20,890 nt of DNA from an uncultured beta proteobacterium (GTDB taxonomy: Bacteria > Pseudomonadota > Gammaproteobacteria > Burkholderiales > Burkholderiaceae_C), in NCBI GenBank assembly GCA_903870955.1, contig CAIQEX010000446.1, forward strand, positions 1 through 20,890, read 5' to 3'. Under the pieces are notes generated by a model that did no database searches, was not told where the DNA came from, and was given only the letters and a program-made list of their open reading frames with translations. Numbering within the stretch: position 1 is the first letter of the stretch; each line of letters begins with the position of its first letter. A program made the position numbers and the translations under genes. Shown in pieces: positions 14,051 through 20,890 of this stretch.

Positions 14051-14383
14051 TCAGGCAGCTGCAGCGGGTTTTGGAGCTACGGGCGCAGCGGGCGTGGCCG
14101 CTTCCACTTTCGGAGCAGTGGCAGCAGTGTCACTGGAGGGGGTTGCTGCAGGAGCAGCATCTCCCGCCACCGGCGCAACGGCTGTCGCAGGCGCAGCTCC
14201 GGCACCTTTGAAGTCCGTGGCATACCAGCCCGTGCCCTTCAGTTGAAAACCTGCGGCGGTCAGCTGTTTTTTGAACTTCGGCTGGGCGCAGGACGGGCAA
14301 TCGGTAAGCACGGGGTCGGAGATTTTTTGCAGAACGTCCTTGGCAAAGCCGCAGGACTCGCACTTGTAAGCATATATGGGCAT
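14051..14383 (-). CDS. FmdB-family zinc-ribbon protein
   Basis: A 110-residue protein. Residues 1-58 form a zinc ribbon with CxxC pairs Cys8/Cys11 and Cys29/Cys32 after the typical MPIYAYKCESCG start, and end in the family's GTGWYATDF segment. Residues 60-110 are a low-complexity Ala/Pro/Val tail, common in beta- and alphaproteobacterial members. FmdB is named after a putative regulator of formamidase; the role of most family members is unknown. Start ATG at 14383. A consensus-like promoter lies just upstream at the end of ubiB, so it may head a transcription unit with DUF502 and aspS. Confidence 0.9.
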   Translation of the reverse strand: MPIYAYKCESCGFAKDVLQKISDPVLTDCPSCAQPKFKKQLTAAGFQLKGTGWYATDFKGAGAAPATAVAPVAGDAAPAATPSSDTAATAPKVEAATPAAPVAPKPAAAA

Positions 14384-14419
14384 GGATTGGGGCTCTGACC
14401 GGTGATTACAAAGCCTTCA

Positions 14420-14447
14420 ATTATAGAGCCGAGCCTAGAAGTGTCGT
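14420..14447 (-). promoter_or_regulatory. Sigma-70-type promoter candidate upstream of fmdB
   Basis: On the minus strand, a perfect TATAAT (-10) at 14425-14420 is preceded, after 16 bases, by ACGACA (-35, four of six consensus matches) at 14447-14442. It overlaps the last codons of ubiB, and transcription would start near 14412, about 30 bases before the fmdB-like ATG. It would serve fmdB - DUF502 - aspS separately from the ubi genes. Confidence 0.5.
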
Positions 14448-16003
14448 ATCCCCACCAGAAACTGCATGGCCACGGCACCCAGCGAGAATCCAATCACCAG
14501 GGCAATCAACCATTGCAACATGCGATTGGTGCGTTTTTGCTCCTGCAACAGTTCCAACGCCAGTTTGTCGGACTGCGCCTTGTCGTTGCCGCGCTTCAGG
14601 TAGTTGTGCACCAGGATGGGCAATTCGGGAAACAACTTGGCGTAATGTGGCGCCTGAGCCTTGATTTGTTCGAAGAATTTCTGCGGTCCGACCTGTTCCA
14701 CCATCCACTTTTCCAGAAAAGGTTTGGCGGTTGCCCACAGGTCAAGCTCAGGGTCGAGTTCGCGCCCCAAACCCTCAATGTTCAACAGGGTCTTTTGCAA
14801 TAACACCAGTTGCGGCTGTATCTCCACCTGGAATCGGCGCGACATCTGAAACAGACGCATCAGCAACAGACCCAAAGAGATTTCCTTCAGTGGTCGATCA
14901 AAATAGGGCTCGCACACCGAACGCACTGAAGCTTCCAACTCATCTACGCGGGTCGTAGTGGGCACCCAACCAGACTCGATGTGCAACTCGGCCACGCGCT
15001 TGTAATCGCGCCGGAAAAAGGCCGCAAAATTTTGCGCCAAATACTCTTTGTCGACCTCGGTGAGGGTTCCGACAATGCCAAAGTCCAGCGAGATATAGCG
15101 CCCGAAGGTCTTCGGTTCCAGGCTGACCTGAATATTGCCCGGATGCATATCGGCGTGAAAAAATCCGTCGCGAAAGACCTGCGTGAAGAAAATAGTCACG
15201 CCGTCGCGCGCCAGCTTGGGAATATCCACCCCGGCTGAACGCAAACGCTCGATCTGGCTAATCGGCACACCCTTCATGCGTTCCATGACCAACACTTCGG
15301 TGGTGCAAAAGTCCCACAGCATTTCCGGAATCAGCACCAACTGCAGACCTTCCATATTGCGCCGCAATTGGGCAGCGCTGGAAGCCTCGCGTATCAGATC
15401 CAGTTCGTCATGCAAATACTTGTCGAACTCTGCCACCACCTCGCGCGGCTTGAGGCGTTTGCCATCGTTCGACAGGCCGTCCACCCACCCCGCCATCATG
15501 CGCATGAGGGCCAGGTCGCTTTCAATGGCCGACAACATGCCTGGGCGCAAGACTTTCACCGCCACCTCGCGCTCAAGCCCATTGCGGTCCTTGATCACCG
15601 CAAAATGAACCTGGGCTATGGAAGCGCTGGCGACCGGTTCCTGCTCAAAGGAGACAAAGATATCGGTCAGAGAGCGACGCAAAGAACGCTCGATAATCGC
15701 CACCGCCTGTGCCGCAGGAAACGGCGGCACACGATCCTGCAAGCGTGCCAGTTCATCGGCAATATCCACCGGCATCAGATCGCGCCGGGTCGATAAAACC
15801 TGGCCAAACTTGACGAAGATGGGACCTAATCGCTCGAGTGCCTCGCGCAGTCGCTGGCCGCGCGGTTCGTGCCGCCGACCCACGGATACCACCCGGGCAA
15901 TCCAGTGCAACCAGGGCTTTTGAAAACTGGAGAGAACCAACTCATCGAGACCGTAGCGCAGGACGATCCAGACGATATACAAACCACGGAAAAGCCGATT
16001 CAT
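14435..16003 (-). CDS. ubiB: Ubiquinone biosynthesis accessory kinase-like protein UbiB
   Basis: A 522-residue atypical protein kinase-like (ABC1/ADCK) membrane protein needed for ubiquinone synthesis, where it acts as an ATPase that supports lipid intermediates. The family-specific KxGQ motif is KFGQVLSTR (65-73), the alanine-containing loop is ASASIAQVH (125-133), and the nucleotide-binding lysine lies in VAVKVLRPG (Lys150). The kinase-like catalytic residues are FHADMHPGN (Asp285, Asn290) and LDFG (Asp307). The C-terminal 30 residues hold a transmembrane helix ([19 protein letters not shown]). The ATG at 16003 overlaps the ubiJ stop in ATGA, so the two are translationally coupled, as in the ubiE-ubiJ-ubiB operon of E. 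coli. Confidence 0.97.
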   Translation of the reverse strand: MNRLFRGLYIVWIVLRYGLDELVLSSFQKPWLHWIARVVSVGRRHEPRGQRLREALERLGPIFVKFGQVLSTRRDLMPVDIADELARLQDRVPPFPAAQAVAIIERSLRRSLTDIFVSFEQEPVASASIAQVHFAVIKDRNGLEREVAVKVLRPGMLSAIESDLALMRMMAGWVDGLSNDGKRLKPREVVAEFDKYLHDELDLIREASSAAQLRRNMEGLQLVLIPEMLWDFCTTEVLVMERMKGVPISQIERLRSAGVDIPKLARDGVTIFFTQVFRDGFFHADMHPGNIQVSLEPKTFGRYISLDFGIVGTLTEVDKEYLAQNFAAFFRRDYKRVAELHIESGWVPTTTRVDELEASVRSVCEPYFDRPLKEISLGLLLMRLFQMSRRFQVEIQPQLVLLQKTLLNIEGLGRELDPELDLWATAKPFLEKWMVEQVGPQKFFEQIKAQAPHYAKLFPELPILVHNYLKRGNDKAQSDKLALELLQEQKRTNRMLQWLIALVIGFSLGAVAMQFLVGIRHF

Positions 16004-16560
16004 GCAGTGTTGCCAGGGTTGGCTTCGGATGCGGCCTTGTCTCTTATCCGTTGACCCAGAAAATCGCGCAGTGCAGCCGACAATTTGCGACCGGCTTCCG
16101 CCAGCATGTGCGCGGGCGCGTCGCCGATGATGCGTGACAGGTCTTCTTCGATATCCCAGCGCAAGTTGTCAGCCAGCCAGTTGACTTCAGCCGCGAGTTG
16201 CACGTCGCCTTCAATGCGAAAAGGCGGCTTGGCGCCCCGCAATAGGCTCTGTGCCAGGGCAAAGGGCGACTCTTCGGTTAGCACCAAGGTCAGATCGGGG
16301 GTGTCACCCTCCTCTGCGAGGTCCAACAAACCGGCCGGCGTGACGCGTATCTTGAAGGTAAAGATGCGCCACTGGGCCAGTATCACCCGGCCTGATTGCC
16401 GCAGCAGGCGTTGCATGGCCTCGGGTTCCTGCATCAGCACATGGTTGAGTACCAGCACGCATTTGCGGTGGGTTTCGTCAATGGCCCAAGCGGGCGGCGT
16501 GGGAACTGGAAGCGACTTGAAAAAGTCTTCCACAAATGAGAAAGGGGATTGGGTTGCCAT
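16000..16560 (-). CDS. ubiJ: Ubiquinone biosynthesis accessory factor UbiJ (SCP2 domain)
   Basis: A 186-residue protein with an SCP2-type sterol-carrier domain in its N-terminal two thirds ([67 protein letters not shown]), followed by a helical tail rich in charge. UbiJ binds hydrophobic ubiquinone intermediates and, with UbiK, helps to organise the Ubi hydroxylase complex. Position between ubiE (with an inserted gene) and ubiB supports the call. The ATG at 16560 is preferred to an upstream in-frame TTG at 16590 because the added residues are translated from non-coding leader. The Shine-Dalgarno is weak. The stop overlaps the ubiB start. Confidence 0.9.
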   Translation of the reverse strand: MATQSPFSFVEDFFKSLPVPTPPAWAIDETHRKCVLVLNHVLMQEPEAMQRLLRQSGRVILAQWRIFTFKIRVTPAGLLDLAEEGDTPDLTLVLTEESPFALAQSLLRGAKPPFRIEGDVQLAAEVNWLADNLRWDIEEDLSRIIGDAPAHMLAEAGRKLSAALRDFLGQRIRDKAASEANPGNTA

Positions 16561-16648
16561 AAAGAAGATTATCCCGCACCTCGATGGCAACCGCGTGTCT
16601 TAACGCAGGAACACCCTAGAACCCACTCCGCCGGGCCAGGGGTGTGCT

Positions 16649-17620
16649 TTATTGCAGGGCTTGTACGCCCGCCACGAGCCAGCCTGCGCTGCCACTCTTG
16701 GGCTTGGTCATGTTCCAGACTTCACGGAAAGGACTGGGTCCGGCCGAAGGTTCTTCGCGAATCATGCCGGAGAACTCCACGCTGGCCATGTATTCATCGG
16801 CCAATTCTTCAATGCCCAGTAAGTGCGCCTCAATCATCACCACTTCTGTGCTGTTGGGCGCAGTGCCGGTATGGGCTTCACGTTCAGCCAATTGATTGCG
16901 GATTTCGCCCAGCATGTCATCGGTCATCATGGCCCGCAACGCAGGAATGTCGGACCTGTCCCAGGCCGCTTGCAAGGTTACGAAATTGTTCTTGGCAGCA
17001 CGCAAAAAACCCTCGCTGTCAAACCCCTGGGGTACGCCCCAGCTCTGCGAACCCATAAGTGCTGAACCAATCATGGAACCACCGCCATCCAAAGGCGTCA
17101 TTCCACTGCGTTCAAAGGGTCGAGCCGAAGCATCATTGCCCACGTTTTCAGGACGATATGGTTGCGCCGCAGGCATAGGCGCGCGGCCAGCACCCTGGAA
17201 GGCGAACGGGCTAGCCTGCGCATCCGCCGCGCTGGCGCGACGGCGCATAAACATGCCGATCAGCATCATCACACCCAAAGCCAACAGGCCAAACATCAGG
17301 ATTTGCCCAAAGGCCTCACCCATGCCCAATGAATTGGCCAGCCAAGCCAAGCCAAGCCCGGCAGCCAAACCACCCAGCATGGCACCCCAGGGGCGACGCG
17401 CAGGTGCAACGGGTGGTGGCGCGGTGACGGCCGGGGCCGGTTTTGCAGCATTGTTAACCTGCTGCGTGGGTGCCGCGGGTGGTGTCGGGGCAGTCCCACG
17501 TTGCGTCACATTGCTGGACTGCTTGCCAAAAGACATCCCACCACCCAGACGCTTGCCCGCTTCGGCATTCATGCCGACCAATGCCAGTGCCAGCGTCAAA
17601 ACCACAACAGACCATTTCAT
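16649..17620 (-). CDS. Tim44-like domain protein inserted in the ubi gene cluster
   Basis: A 323-residue secreted or membrane protein. Residues 1-21 form a signal peptide (MKWSVVVLTLALALVGMNAEA) with likely cleavage after Ala21; a Pro/Ala-rich linker (44-77), a glycine-rich stretch and one transmembrane helix (about 103-125) follow. The C-terminal part (about 195-323: FLRAAKNNFVTLQAAWDRSD, VVMIEAHLLGI, FREVWNMTK, WLVAGVQ) is the Tim44-like fold, as in the C-terminal domain of the mitochondrial import motor protein. Bacterial members have no settled function; lipid or membrane binding is a reasonable guess. The ATG at 17620 has GGAG six bases upstream. It begins 22 bases after ubiE. A 6-bp dyad (16611-16616 with 16640-16645) follows the stop without a clear T-run. 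Confidence 0.87.
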   Translation of the reverse strand: MKWSVVVLTLALALVGMNAEAGKRLGGGMSFGKQSSNVTQRGTAPTPPAAPTQQVNNAAKPAPAVTAPPPVAPARRPWGAMLGGLAAGLGLAWLANSLGMGEAFGQILMFGLLALGVMMLIGMFMRRRASAADAQASPFAFQGAGRAPMPAAQPYRPENVGNDASARPFERSGMTPLDGGGSMIGSALMGSQSWGVPQGFDSEGFLRAAKNNFVTLQAAWDRSDIPALRAMMTDDMLGEIRNQLAEREAHTGTAPNSTEVVMIEAHLLGIEELADEYMASVEFSGMIREEPSAGPSPFREVWNMTKPKSGSAGWLVAGVQALQ

Positions 17621-17642
17621 GATGACTCCAATAAATTTTTGT

Positions 17643-18374
17643 TCAGCACTTGATTCCAACATGCAATGCGGCAACACCGCCGGTGAGGTTGTGGTAGTCC
17701 ACATGTCCAAAACCACCTTTGTGCATCATGGCTTTCAACTCTTTCTGACCGGGGTGCATGCGAATGGACTCGGCCAGATAACGGTAGCTGGCATCGTCAC
17801 CCGCAACCAACTTGCCCAGGCGCGGCAACACTTTGAAGGAGTACCAGTCATAGGCCTTCTCCAACGGTGCGGCCACCTTGGAAAACTCCAGCACCAGGAG
17901 CTTGCCACCGGGCTTGAGCACGCGGTTCATCTCGGCCAGAGCCACGTCCTTGTGGGTCATGTTGCGCAGGCCAAAAGCCACACTCACGAGGTCAAAGTAA
18001 TTGCTGGCAAAGGGTAGCTTTTCCGCATCGCACACCAGCGTGGGCAGGGAAACCCCCAGATCCAAAAGCCGGTTGCGGCCGGTGCTGAGCATGGCTTGGT
18101 TGATGTCGGTGTGCACCACTTGCCCGCTATCACCCACCTTTTTGGCAAAGGCCAAGGCCAGGTCGCCGGTGCCACCGGCAATATCCAGGGCGCGGTCCCC
18201 TTCCTTGAGGTTGGCCACCATCAGGGTGTAGGCCTTCCAGGCGCGGTGCAGGCCCATCGACATGAGGTCGTTCATCAGGTCGTATTTGGGTGCGACTGAA
18301 TCGAACACGCCGCGAACTTTGCGGGCCTTTTCGGCCTCGTCAACCGATTCAAAACCGAAATGGGTAGTAGTCAT
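17643..18374 (-). CDS. ubiE: Ubiquinone/menaquinone C-methyltransferase UbiE
   Basis: A 243-residue SAM-dependent methyltransferase that C-methylates the ring of demethoxy-ubiquinol (and demethylmenaquinol). The UbiE signatures are [19 protein letters not shown] (23-41) and [23 protein letters not shown]; the SAM-binding glycine motif is [11 protein letters not shown] (63-73), with DAEKLPF (116-122). The length is normal. ATG at 18374 with a weak Shine-Dalgarno. It heads the ubiE - Tim44-like - ubiJ - ubiB group. The 112-base gap upstream contains two short inverted repeats and a TAAAAT element very close to the ATG, so a dedicated promoter here is possible but not convincing. Confidence 0.98.
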   Translation of the reverse strand: MTTTHFGFESVDEAEKARKVRGVFDSVAPKYDLMNDLMSMGLHRAWKAYTLMVANLKEGDRALDIAGGTGDLALAFAKKVGDSGQVVHTDINQAMLSTGRNRLLDLGVSLPTLVCDAEKLPFASNYFDLVSVAFGLRNMTHKDVALAEMNRVLKPGGKLLVLEFSKVAAPLEKAYDWYSFKVLPRLGKLVAGDDASYRYLAESIRMHPGQKELKAMMHKGGFGHVDYHNLTGGVAALHVGIKC

Positions 18375-18391
18375 GCACCGATTTTAAGCAG

Positions 18392-18405
18392 TTCACCCAG
18401 GTGAA
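18392..18405. promoter_or_regulatory. Operator-like inverted repeat upstream of ubiE
   Basis: TTCACC-CA-GGTGAA, a perfect 6-bp dyad with a 2-base centre, lies 18 bases upstream of the ubiE ATG. A second dyad, TTGCGT-N6-ACGCAA, is at 18448-18465. They are the only clear structures in the 112-base gap between DUF971 and ubiE. Regulatory function is a guess. Confidence 0.35.
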
Positions 18406-18486
18406 TACGATAAACACCGGGCATTCCGCTAGCTTGTTACCAGTGCGTTGCGTTTATGCACGCAAAGCCGCACATGGAGAGGCGAA

Positions 18487-18900
18487 TCAATGACTCGCGC
18501 AGCTGTGTCCGGCTTTTGCAAGCATAGGAGCGTCGCGCTCAACACCCGCGGCCCGCAGTCGCTCGGCGTAGTCTTCCCACAATTTTTCTTGCTGCGAGCC
18601 GAGGAAGTACAGGTAGTCCCAAGAATAGATGCCGGTGTCATGGCCGTCGGAAAAGCTAGGCTGGACTGCGTAATTGCCGACTGGCTCCAGACCGGTCAGG
18701 TCCACCAGACGCTTGCCCGTCTGAAGGGTCTCCTGTCCTGGCCCATGCCCCGCCACTTCAGCTGACGGCGAATAGACGCGCATCAACTCGAATGGAATGC
18801 GAAAAGACGCACCATCCGAAAAACTGATTTCCAGCACGCGCGACTGCGCGTGCACCGTGAGGGCCTGTGGAGTGGGCGAACCTGCTTGTAAACCTGCCAT
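18487..18900 (-). CDS. DUF971 (GBBH-like N-terminal domain) protein
   Basis: A 137-residue protein dominated by one DUF971 domain, also known as the gamma-butyrobetaine hydroxylase-like N-terminal domain: ALTVHAQSRVLEISFSDGASF, IPFELMRVYSPSAEV and VGNYAVQPSFSDGHDTGIYSWDYLYFLG are its hallmark strands. The domain is also found as the C-terminal part of the plant iron-sulfur protein HCF101, so a role linked to Fe-S proteins is possible but unproven for stand-alone bacterial members. The C-terminus (AGHSCASH) carries one cysteine. ATG at 18900. It is 44 bases downstream of the TpsB gene and 112 bases upstream of ubiE; a DUF971 gene just before ubiE is common in Burkholderiales. Confidence 0.9.
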   Translation of the reverse strand: MAGLQAGSPTPQALTVHAQSRVLEISFSDGASFRIPFELMRVYSPSAEVAGHGPGQETLQTGKRLVDLTGLEPVGNYAVQPSFSDGHDTGIYSWDYLYFLGSQQEKLWEDYAERLRAAGVERDAPMLAKAGHSCASH

Positions 18901-18944
18901 GGCAACATTGTACGGAGTGCACGCTTGTCGCGCGACCGTGAGGG

Positions 18945-20585
18945 TTAAAACCGCGCAGACAAGTTGATGTGCAACTTTTCGTCACCCGCCTTGGGGATCA
19001 GCGTTCCACCGTTAATCGGCACATTGGCTCCATTGACGATGTGGCCCCAGTCGGCCGACAGATTGAGCCAACCCAGGCTATAGCGCAGGCCGACACCGGC
19101 ACTCGTCAACTGATCAGTCATGGCTTTGCCCGAACTGGTGGCCAGCGTGTTGTTGCTGGCAAGCCAACCACCATCCACAAAGCCCAACAGCCGCATGCCT
19201 TTGAACAACTCAGGCGTGGTCATCTCCAGCGTCATCGACACTCCAGAATCTCCCGACAGGATGCGCTCACCGGCTCCGCGCACGGAAGACGCCCCACCCA
19301 AACCGAATTGCTCACCTGAGATCAGCGCCGAGCCACTGTACTGCAATTGGCCACGCCAACTCCAAAGCCAGCCCGATTCCATGGAAGCCAGGTAATTGGC
19401 ACCCATGTGCAAAGCACTCCAATCCACCGTCTGAATGCGTGCGTCCTCGGTCTTGTATGCGGCCAACGTATTCCCGGTGCTGCCCGGCAAGTTGATGGCG
19501 ATATCCGCGTTCTGGCCCCAGACCGCCTTGTCAGACTCCACCCGTAAGGCAAAGCCGAGCGTCAATGGGCGGCTGCCCCGTTGCAGTTGACCCGGCACAT
19601 CCACACCGTTGATCTTGCTGACGTTGAACTGCTTTTCGTCCAAGGCCAGGGTCAGATAGGTTCTTTCACCACCAAATGGTGGCAAATACAGGTTGTAGTT
19701 CACACCAAACGTTTCGCCCGCGCCAGAACTGTTGAAGCTGCCAAAGCTTCCCACCACGTCGGAGCTGGTGTAGCTCAGGCCCATGACGCCACCTTGGGCA
19801 TAAAACGGAATGCGGTAGTTCAGCCCCAACTGTTTGACGTTTTGCGTGCGTTCCAGCGAACTGGTGTAGGCCAGCGCGAACTGGTGATCCAGGTCAAACA
19901 GGTTGGAGTGGCCCAGCACCAGAGCCAAGCGGTCGTTGCCGGTTGCGTCCGAACCGGTATTGGCCACGCTGCTTGTGAAGGTCAACGGGTCGCTGGCCTT
20001 GACCAACAACTTGACATCAATTTTTTCCGGCTCATCCGACTCTTTGAGCGAGGCTTGCACTTGCTTGGACGGGTTTTCGTTGGCGATTGCCGTCTGCACC
20101 GCCAGGGTGCGGAAGTTGGGCGCCTGCCCTTCCTGCAATTCGGGAAGACTGCGGCGTATGTTCTTTTCACTCACCTTGCCCTGGCTCTCCACCGTGATCT
20201 TGCCAATGACAAACTTGATGACGTTAAAGGTGACCTTGTTACCCACCTCTTGCGGTGGCAGCGTGACCCGGTGCAGGGCATAACCCTTTTCCTTCAGCGC
20301 GGCTTCCAGTGCGGCGCCGGCTTGCTGCAACGTGGTCAGGTTGCCATCGGCTCGAATGTAGGGCGCCAGGATCCGGGTGGTTTCCTCGCTACTCAGCGGA
20401 ATATCGCCCTTGAGCTCAAAGCCCCGGATCGGAAAAGCCGTCGTTGCCCCGGTGGCCGCAGGCATGGTCTGTTGGGCATTTGCTGCGGCACTTACGAACA
20501 ACAAACCAAGCCATGCCAGTCGACTTGCGGCCTTCACTGGGAGCTTACCTTGCGATAAGAGGGTCATCAAATTGAACATGGTCAT
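18945..20585 (-). CDS. TpsB-type outer-membrane transporter (ShlB/FhaC/HecB family)
   Basis: A 546-residue outer-membrane protein of two-partner secretion. A signal peptide (residues 1-37, cleavage after ANA) is followed by a proline/alanine linker, two POTRA domains (about 51-127 and 128-197; FPIRGFELKGDIPL, LKEKGYALHRVTLPPQEV, GKITVESQGKVSEKNIRRSL) and a beta-barrel from about 200. The loop-6 motif reads SVRGAGE (434-440) in place of the usual VRGY/F. The last residue is phenylalanine (INLSARF), as required for BAM insertion. The ATG at 20585 has GAGGA eight bases upstream; GTG 20606 and ATG 20579 are alternatives. It is directly downstream of the partial gene at the right edge, which may encode its secreted substrate. 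Confidence 0.92.
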   Translation of the reverse strand: MTMFNLMTLLSQGKLPVKAASRLAWLGLLFVSAAANAQQTMPAATGATTAFPIRGFELKGDIPLSSEETTRILAPYIRADGNLTTLQQAGAALEAALKEKGYALHRVTLPPQEVGNKVTFNVIKFVIGKITVESQGKVSEKNIRRSLPELQEGQAPNFRTLAVQTAIANENPSKQVQASLKESDEPEKIDVKLLVKASDPLTFTSSVANTGSDATGNDRLALVLGHSNLFDLDHQFALAYTSSLERTQNVKQLGLNYRIPFYAQGGVMGLSYTSSDVVGSFGSFNSSGAGETFGVNYNLYLPPFGGERTYLTLALDEKQFNVSKINGVDVPGQLQRGSRPLTLGFALRVESDKAVWGQNADIAINLPGSTGNTLAAYKTEDARIQTVDWSALHMGANYLASMESGWLWSWRGQLQYSGSALISGEQFGLGGASSVRGAGERILSGDSGVSMTLEMTTPELFKGMRLLGFVDGGWLASNNTLATSSGKAMTDQLTSAGVGLRYSLGWLNLSADWGHIVNGANVPINGGTLIPKAGDEKLHINLSARF

Positions 20586-20596
20586 TTTGGGATTCC

Positions 20597-20890
20597 TCAA
20601 CGGCACATATTGTTGGAGCCACCACCGGCAGCGTCGTTGAGCAGATTCACCAGCATCGGGTTCAGGCTGTTGGGCATGGGCACTGTGTCATGCTGGATAA
20701 ACAAAGGCATGTCGTCCGGGCGTCCGGTGCGACCATCGAAACCGGCAAAACCCGTTTCACCGCGGCCCAGGTCCAGAACCTCTTTGCTCGACGTGATCTG
20801 GATATGACCATCGCGTACGTACACAAACAGCCCTTCGTCATCCGGCGAGACACCGCCCGAGGAGAACAACTGCTGCACATTGACCGGCAC
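20597..20890 (-). CDS. C-terminal end of a possible secreted (TpsA-like or FecR-domain) protein; cut by the window edge
   Basis: The reading frame is open to the right edge, so the 97 visible residues are the tail of a longer protein. They contain a beta-strand-rich stretch, EGLFVYVRDGHIQITSSKEV then LDLGRGETGFAGF, resembling FecR-like beta domains, and end in the unusual sequence LLNDAAGGGSNNMCR. The stop is 11 bases before the TpsB start and its region supplies the TpsB Shine-Dalgarno, so the two are co-translated. A gene directly upstream of tpsB is usually the exported TpsA partner, but the tail seen here shows no haemagglutinin repeat; the FecR-like reading is from resemblance only. Function uncertain. 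Confidence 0.6.
   Translation of the reverse strand: MPVNVQQLFSSGGVSPDDEGLFVYVRDGHIQITSSKEVLDLGRGETGFAGFDGRTGRPDDMPLFIQHDTVPMPNSLNPMLVNLLNDAAGGGSNNMCR

Noticed and set aside
16611..16645. Terminator after the Tim44-like gene
   Set aside because: The 6-bp dyad has a 23-base loop and no T-run on the minus strand, and the gap leads straight into ubiJ.
16896..18017. 373-codon plus-strand frame opposite the Tim44-like and ubiE genes
   Set aside because: It spans two real genes in antisense, and its protein shows no recognisable domain.
19581..20558. 325-codon plus-strand frame opposite the TpsB gene
   Set aside because: Antisense shadow; the real gene has a signal peptide, POTRA domains and a barrel.

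Overview
The window reads as chromosomal DNA of a betaproteobacterium, most likely Burkholderiales/Comamonadaceae (Rhodoferax/Polaromonas-like). This rests on protein style, on the gene order ubiE - Tim44-like - ubiJ - ubiB - fmdB - DUF502 - aspS - nudB - EEP - clsB, and on a GC-rich intergenic repeat of the type I associate with that family. I saw no rRNA, tRNA, CRISPR array, transposase or phage gene. Coding density is high, and no gene-free stretch exceeds about 130 bases.

Layout. Bases 1-916 (minus strand): a membrane-anchored rhodanese, glutaredoxin grxC and the start of secB. This matches the yibN-grxC-secB order of E. coli, with a terminator-like hairpin between grxC and secB. A divergent control region with two perfect inverted repeats (944-990) separates it from a plus-strand run: gpmA, S41 protease ctpA, a MoeB/ThiF-type E1 enzyme, a GGDEF diguanylate cyclase, and a MinD/FlhG-type ATPase overlapping the cyclase stop codon. 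These genes end at 5782.

Everything from 5878 to the right edge is on the minus strand, so it is read from right to left: end of a possible secreted (TpsA-like) protein - TpsB transporter - DUF971 - ubiE - Tim44-like - ubiJ - ubiB - fmdB - DUF502 - aspS - terminator - nudB - EEP - clsB - folE - BLUF photoreceptor - EamA transporter - DUF429. The ubi genes serve ubiquinone synthesis. nudB and folE encode two successive steps of folate synthesis. EEP and clsB form the ybhP-ybhO-type cardiolipin pair.

Points most worth attention: (1) a complete BLUF blue-light sensor three bases behind folE, in a same-strand run that also contains nudB, which suggests a light-linked pterin/folate module; (2) a structured repeat family whose two fuller copies each begin a few bases after a stop codon, in the same orientation relative to the gene just ended, and which together bracket the eamA-DUF429 pair; (3) a GGDEF cyclase coupled to a MinD/FlhG-like ATPase with no flagellar genes nearby; (4) terminator-like hairpins placed directly before the starts of secB and nudB; (5) residues in AspRS that match the non-discriminating type. 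I did not find a clear-cut undescribed defence or mobile system.
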